A DNA stretch of 64,000 nt, from contig NC_084813.1 of the NCBI RefSeq assembly GCF_963583255.1, forward strand, positions 22,686,002 to 22,750,001. The letters run 5' to 3'. Origin of the DNA: Pyrus communis. Lineage: Eukaryota > Streptophyta > Magnoliopsida > Rosales > Rosaceae. The position numbers and the translations under genes are program-made. Below, piece after piece: positions 58,291-64,000 of this stretch. The notes under the pieces were generated by a model that saw only the letters and a list, made by a program, of their open reading frames with translations, searched no databases and was not told the origin of the DNA. Numbering within the stretch: position 1 is the stretch's first letter; each line of letters begins with the position of its first letter.

Positions 58291-60248
58291 TTACTATTAG
58301 TATAGGTTTGGTTTGAGGGAAGAAAAACTTCAATGTGGCAGTGAGTCCCTTCTTTGACCTCATTCTTTCTACAAACACACAAAAATATACAATTCTACTA
58401 TTTTGGTTAATCTGACACTACTCATGTTAACATGATACATAACACCTTTATTGGCTTAGTCTACATGACCGACCACGAGGCATCCCTATCGAAGATTGTT
58501 TCTTAGTTTCATACATATACTTTGTCATTCACACATATTATAACATGTGGATTAGTAGCAAACGTAATTGTGTGATTGTCATACTTAAAATTTTCTCTAT
58601 TTTTTATCACTGCATTAGCAGTATTTCAAACTTATCATACATTGTTTGAGAAGGTTAAAAGTTACGACAGGTTTTGGAATTTCTTAGTAAACTCGATGAC
58701 TGAGAGTCGATCTATCCCCACAAAACATTTATCAGCTTTCACATTGGTAAAAAGGTGCCTTCTGCGTTGCTTTGAACGTTTAGGATAGATTGGTTGCTTT
58801 CATGCACAAATTTGCAAGGACGATGATAAATAGGCGCGAAGGGGAACTGTACTAATTGTGGACTTGGATTTTGACATGACACAAGAATATGCTTTGGTCC
58901 ACAAGTGAGACATCACATAACTCCTTTTTGGTCGATAGAAACATAATATAACATGTAGATAGCGCTTTATTGCAGTGACGGAAAACAATAATGTTTATAC
59001 AATTTGGTGCATGTTAGATTCTAACAAATTTCTTTTCCTCTTCACATTTAACAATTAAACTCTCAAACGCTATCATTTGTAAAATAACATGATATAGCTT
59101 GCATTAATTACGAGTGTATTACCGTAAATTAATTGAGAATGTGTAAGTTCAAGGTTAATTATGGCAACCACTCTTCAACTTATACTCATTTTTTATTTTG
59201 GTCATTCAATTGAGTTCTTATATTTTTATGCTTTTTTCATGTAACTTCCCATTTTAATCCTCCGATGTTACGATTTCGTGACTTTCGTTACAAGTTGACC
59301 AGCCTCTAATGTAAACTGAAAAAAAATAAAAGAACCCAAATTAACCACAAGTGCTAAACCCATTGAACAAAGGAGGAGCAATTGTTGAGTACAGACAATC
59401 TGGATGGTAAAAAGAACAAATAAACAATAGATTCGGAGACGAGAAAAGTTTTTCTAGCATGCATCAGTGTAATGTACATTAGAATCTATGGCCTTCAGAT
59501 TCTTCATTGTTGAATTCTTGGACAGACATCTAGCTCTCTATTCACATAAAGCATGTCGGACAGCAGTGCATGATAGAATATTCGAGGATACAAAAAGCGT
59601 GTGGGATTAGAAAGTTACACATGTAGTAGCGTAGGGGTTCGAGTTTTTCTTTGCGTCCAATTCAATTCACCTTAATTCCTGCAATTCATTTCGGGAGGCT
59701 TAATCTTCATATTAAGCAACCTATTAAGCTTCAAGAAGCTTTTACGTTTTTCTTCATCCATCAATACTCAATCGAGTTTTTCAATGACCAAGTACAAAAC
59801 CCATATGGTCTAGGATTTCACTTGGGTACAACTTGGCCCATTAAACAATGGACATCTTCATTGCTTAGCCCATTAAATAAATTTTGGTTTAACCGTTTTG
59901 TCAGTGCTTCTATTAGGTTTGCAAACAATATCTTGTTAAGGTCTTAACCGGTGAATTGATATTGACTTAATTCGTTAACGGATTCTTCATGGGTGACTCG
60001 ATAAAGACACGTTTTGTTAACAGGTTGTCTCGGAATCTGTTAATCTCGAGTCATCTTGTGTTGGGTTAAATGAGCCGTGCAAGAAATTATCATGACTAAT
60101 TTGCAATGCAAAAATTATAATATCCAACAAAAGGAAAATGCTCAAATTCCATCAGTTTTTCTAATATGTTAGCACCTTATCATACATCATATTTCTCTCA
60201 CATGCCCTATATACTATTTTCTCTATTTTTTCCATGTACATATATTAG
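58291..60248. other. Intergenic DNA between RGP and CYP85A
   Basis: AT-rich. ORFs are short and unsupported. The right end should hold the CYP85A 3' UTR. No repeats with defined ends were recognised. Confidence 0.5.
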
Positions 60249-62579
60249 TCAATAAGATGAAACCCTAAGGTGCAGTCCATTCGGTGCCTCTACTCTGGGA
60301 AATTTCATCAGCTTGTCTCCCCCAACTTCTTCCCACCTGCAAGCAAATAAATATTACAATCTTATCTTTAATAGTAAACAACATGTCTTTTACCTTAGGT
60401 AAAAAATCAGATCAAAAGCTACCTGTATCTAGTTACAAAGTAGTGCAGGAAAGTCGAAATTTCTGCCATTCCCAGCTCCTTTCCTGGACATAGCCTAGTG
60501 CCCCCTCCAAATATAAAGAAATAGTTTGAAGACTCCAAGCTCTTGTCCTGCATTTTGCATTCAAACCCGGTTTAGAAATTCCGATGTTCAAATTTCAAGT
60601 TTATTTCCATCGTCGAAGCTGAGGAGTCAGACAGAAATACAAAGAGTTTCACTAACCAGCCATCTCCAAGGATTGAAGGTTAATGGTTCCGGATACAGAA
60701 GGGAGTCATAATTAATCTCTCTTGTATACACATAAATTCTCCACCCTTTTGGAATCAAATATCCTGTTTAAACATAGAAAAAAAAATGTTATAAATCTTT
60801 TAAATAACATTAAAGGACGAACTCAAGCCAACAAGACTCTCTGCTTATGTAAGATATATTTTCCTTACCATTTAGTTCCATATCTTGAGTCGTTTTCCTC
60901 AATACCCCATTCACAATGGTAGCTAATCTTGAGGTCTCAAATATAACCTGCAGGGTAAAAACATAACACGAAAGATATTAACAAACCAGAGCAAATGGTA
61001 AATCCAAAATTTTCAAGGGTGGGAAATTTCTTACCGCACGAGTAAACTTCATAGATTTCAAGTCGTTCCAGTCAATTGGGTCCTCTGGGTTTTTCTTTTC
61101 TCTAATTGCCAAATGCTCTTTCTACAAAATGTGCAGTTAAAACTTCAGAAACCGAACTCCGAAGCTAAGCAAGTTTGGGCGAGACTATTACCAAAAGCAA
61201 AAACAAACCATAAACTTACTCTGAGTTCTTCAAGCACTTTGGGATGATCATGGAGGTACTTGACAGCCATCATGGAAGTAGTGGAAACGGTCTCATAACC
61301 CGAATACAAAATCGTGACGACCATATCGATTATTTCTTCGTCGCTGAGTTTGTGTTTGTTTTCATCACTTGTCAGTAAGCAGCCAAGCATGTCTCTATGG
61401 ACTTCTTTGGAAGCCCTTCTCTCTTCTATGAGTTTTTCCAACATGCTTACAATATTCTTCCTTGCCTGCATATAAAATGGTTCGCCAATCTCAATTGCTG
61501 GACCTTCCACAACAACGTCCATTGGAGATTTTGGTCACGAGAAAATAAATCAGATGCATACCTGAAAACCGCGGCAATAATTCGTGCCAGGAAGATCAAT
61601 AGGCAATGAAAGGGTGCCTAGCACAAGCTTGAAGAACTCTGTCTTGAATGCTGGAGTAATTGAGCTTGATTCAATGCCTGCAATCTGCTTCAGAGATGAT
61701 AATAGTGCCATCTGTACAAAACAGTTGAAGAAAAACTGATTAGACCGGTGATCAACAAAGGAATAGTATCAGAACATGTTTACTATCCGAAATCAGCGAG
61801 TAAAAACACAAGTACTCCGCAATCAGAGTCGAACGAACTGCAGTTTGACTCTGATTACGGATTACATGAAAGATGGGATGCTGTTACACAAACCTCTTTG
61901 GTTTTTTCTTGAATGTTGATGACTTGGTTGTCCCAGCCAGCGAGGTGGGATGTCATGAACTCATCAATTTTGGGCAAAATCTGGTCTCTGATCACGGTTG
62001 GGTTAATGATGGCAAGCAATGCGCCTCTCATGTACTTGTGAGTGGAGCCATGGACTGCGGCAATGTTGCATTTTCCCAAAATATCCAACATGGATTGTGG
62101 GTAGCCAGGAACCAGCCCTTTGGCTTCATTCATTAGGATGTATCTGTTCACCTCTGGATCCATGGATACCACTGTAGGGCACCCCAATATGTGGGATTTG
62201 AAGAAACTCCCATACCTGGCAAAAATTCAATCAAAATTATACAATATTTTGCCAATTTAATTTACGAAAAATGATACACACGACTTTTCACCCGTTATAC
62301 ACATATGTTTAATCATGACTGTTGTTTCCGTTATACTCAAAAAACCAACTAAACGTTAACAGAGGAGAACCCAAAAAAATATAATCACCTTGCTTTCTGG
62401 TTTTTCAGGAAGTTTGGGCCTTGTTTGAGAAACTCAGTAGTTTCACCAAAGACTGGCCAGCCCATTGTGCCTGGAGGGAGGCCCTTCTTTCTGTATCTAA
62501 CTTCATTCCATCTGAGAAGAGCAGAGCAGATGCAGACCAAACAGAGGAAAAAGATAAGCACTATCATGAAGACAGCCAT
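60249..62579 (-). CDS. CYP85A: Cytochrome P450 CYP85A, brassinosteroid C-6 oxidase
   Basis: Microsomal P450 that oxidises C-6 of late brassinosteroids (6-deoxocastasterone to castasterone; some members go on to brassinolide). Nine minus-strand exons: 62579-62389, 62215-61894, 61711-61562, 61465-61220, 61121-61035, 60947-60869, 60763-60657, 60547-60423 and 60336-60249. They total 1395 nt, 464 residues plus TGA, the normal length for CYP85A. The N-terminal anchor is residues 1-23 (VFMIVLIFFLCLVCICSALL), followed by a proline hinge LPPGTMGWPVFGET. The I-helix is LYSGYETVSTT (about 274-284), the K-helix ExxR is ETSR (336-339), the PERF-type motif is FNPWRW (388-393) and the heme loop is FGGGTRLCPG with the ligand Cys at about 414. 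The C-terminus FPRVEAPNGLHLRVS is typical of CYP85A. No defect was seen. Whether it also makes brassinolide (CYP85A2-like) cannot be read by eye. Confidence 0.95.
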
Positions 62580-62683
62580 TGATGCTCTGCTCTCCTCCTA
62601 GAAGCTGCAAGGAACCCTAGACAGAGAGAGCATTCAATGGTATGGGCATGCTCTAGTTTTGTGGTGTAGCCAAAAGTGTTTCA

Positions 62684-62698
62684 CATATACATATATAG
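62684..62698 (-). promoter_or_regulatory. Probable TATA box of CYP85A
   Basis: CCTATATATGTATATG on the minus strand about 110 bp upstream of the ATG. Position fits a core promoter. Motif only. Confidence 0.4.
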
Positions 62699-62728
62699 GA
62701 ACAGACCTCTCCCAAGTCTCAACTACCA

Positions 62729-62731
<3 letters not shown>

Positions 62732-62761
<30 letters not shown>
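62732..62761. repeat. (GA)n microsatellite in the CYP85A promoter
   Basis: About 30 bp of GA, (CT)n on the gene strand, about 155 bp upstream of the start and just beyond the TATA-like site. Confidence 0.9.
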
Positions 62762-62763
<2 letters not shown>

Positions 62764-62966
62764 ATATTATAGGCCAATCCATGCACCCTATACAAAGTGA
62801 GGGACCTTATCTATGACCTCGAGCAGTAAAAGCTCACTTGAATGACTATAAAGTGTTTAGTTCTTTCACAAAGATTAGTTAAACGTCTTGTTATTGATCT
62901 CTCGACGTGCATATATCATGAAAAAAGTTGAGATTTTATCATAAAATTATTTAGCAAGGTGAAAAA

Positions 62967-63121
62967 TGCTAAAAGAGGCTCCCTTAAAAGTTGGACTCTC
63001 TATTAATTCTCTACTACCTCATTTTTTTTCATAATGTTTTATAATTTTTGTACATAAATTAATATTAAACTGTAAGGTGATAAAGAATCCTATTGAGAAA
63101 CTCCCCTTTACATTTCTCTTG
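62967..63121. mobile_element. Decayed MITE upstream of CYP85A
   Basis: Left GAAAAATGCTAAAAGAGGCT and right CTCCCCTTTACATTTCTC are imperfect inverted ends related to the element at 44809-44957. About 155 bp, noncoding. Confidence 0.5.
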
Positions 63122-63632
63122 GCAACAAAAGTTAAATCAATCGAGAGTTGATAAAAATTGTGTGTCCACTTATTTGTGATCAAATATGAATCCACTCTTA
63201 TAAATTAAAGCAGTTTAAAATATTATGTGTTAAAAAAAATAAAATTAAAATCACTCTTTCCAAAACTTTTAACTTATCTTACCGCACGACCCAACAAAAA
63301 GATTTGAATTTCCAAGCCAAAGCAATTGAATAAACAATGATTTGCTCAAAAGTGAAAAAAAGTTTTTAACTATCGTATTCATAAACTAGTTTAGATTTCG
63401 GAGGAAGGATGCTGTGGAAAATTTACTGCTGTAATATTTAATTTCGAGGGTACAAGATTTCAAGAAATGAACTAGGGTAACTCTTAACTCCAAGTAGTAA
63501 GTTTGAAAGGCACATGCAGACCACCCTCTAGGGCCTAAAAGAAAAGTGAATCCCTTTCACATGTTCGTCAACAAGATCTGGCAATGGAATTGCAAAAACC
63601 AGAAGAAGACACAGGAGCTTGGTTACCATGTG

Positions 63633-63689
<57 letters not shown>

Positions 63690-64000
63690 ATGTATTCTTT
63701 TGGCTCCCTTCTAACTGCTAGTCTGAAAATTGGACTGCCCCTTGTTCTAGTTTGAAACTGTGGGCTGATTTAATCTCAAACACCTTCAAGGGAAATATAT
63801 ATAGAGTTCCAAATAATCTCAAAATACCATAAATCTTGCCTCGTCCATGAGTATGAATTAACATATTCCCTAACTCTGACTGACAATCAGATTTTGAATC
63901 TGAATCATTAACCGAGCTGATATTTATCTAAATTTGTGATACATTTAGAGTATGACAGTAAGAGTATCCATCGTGTCTAAATTATCGTTATCATATAATG
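63122..64000. other. Intergenic DNA at the right edge
   Basis: AT-rich, no gene recognised. It contains a long (GA)n microsatellite at 63638-63688, which explains the Arg-Glu repeat ORF seen there. Confidence 0.5.
63638..63688. repeat. (GA)n microsatellite
   Basis: About 50 bp of perfect GA. Confidence 0.95.

Noticed and set aside
61873..62136. ORF on the + strand inside CYP85A
   Set aside because: Antisense shadow of CYP85A exon 2; no family motif.
1..64000. CRISPR arrays, bacterial operons, riboswitches or viral insertions
   Set aside because: The window is plant nuclear DNA; no regularly spaced direct repeats with unique spacers, no operon structure and no viral-type ORFs were seen.

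Overview
This is a plant nuclear genome window: AT-rich, with short exons, GT-AG introns, many dinucleotide microsatellites and many small foldback transposons. I read it as a woody rosid, most likely Rosaceae tribe Maleae (apple/pear type), because the SEPALLATA protein reconstructed here closely matches what I remember of apple SEP1/2-class proteins. That taxon call is from memory and was not tested by a search.

Layout. (1) 422-2592, + strand: the last five exons of an RCC1-repeat gene whose 5' part lies outside the window. (2) 3248-10475, - strand: a complete eight-exon MADS-box gene of the FRUITFULL type, with a 4.6 kb first intron. (3) 10476-23821: a 13 kb spacer of MITEs, SINE-like elements and dead LINE fragments. 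(4) 23822-29520, - strand: a complete eight-exon SEPALLATA-type MADS gene in the same orientation; the FUL-SEP pair looks like the old AP1/FUL-SEP tandem. (5) 29521-34595: AT-rich spacer with MITEs. (6) about 34596-38711: a decayed PIF/Harbinger DNA transposon with a transposase pseudogene (+) tail-to-tail with a Myb/SANT-like ORF1 pseudogene (-). (7) 42991-43708, - strand: a small four-CxxC protein gene, with a tRNA-Ile(AAT) gene only 123 bp from its start on the other strand. (8) 45649-46782, - strand: a three-exon R2R3-MYB gene. (9) 50075-54528, + strand: a twelve-exon TRM1 tRNA guanine-N2 methyltransferase. (10) 55352-57880, - strand: a four-exon UDP-arabinopyranose mutase (reversibly glycosylated polypeptide), convergent with TRM1. 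(11) 60249-62579, - strand: a nine-exon CYP85A cytochrome P450 (brassinosteroid C-6 oxidase).

All exon chains were built by hand from reading frame, GT/AG signals and phase. Every complete gene model sums to a whole number of codons, with a start and a stop. The two MADS proteins are expected partners: SEP proteins bridge FUL/AP1-class proteins into floral and fruit regulatory complexes. The other genes (cell-wall sugar nucleotide mutase, brassinosteroid oxidase, tRNA modification, MYB) are unrelated neighbours, as is normal in plants.

I found no clearly new multi-gene system. The best unexplained signals are a perfect 28-bp inverted repeat in FUL intron 1, a FUL 5' splice site formed at the edge of a (CT)n microsatellite, a TRM1 upstream ORF that overlaps the main start, a long open in-frame stretch upstream of the mutase start, and G-box-bearing tandem repeats inside the Harbinger element.
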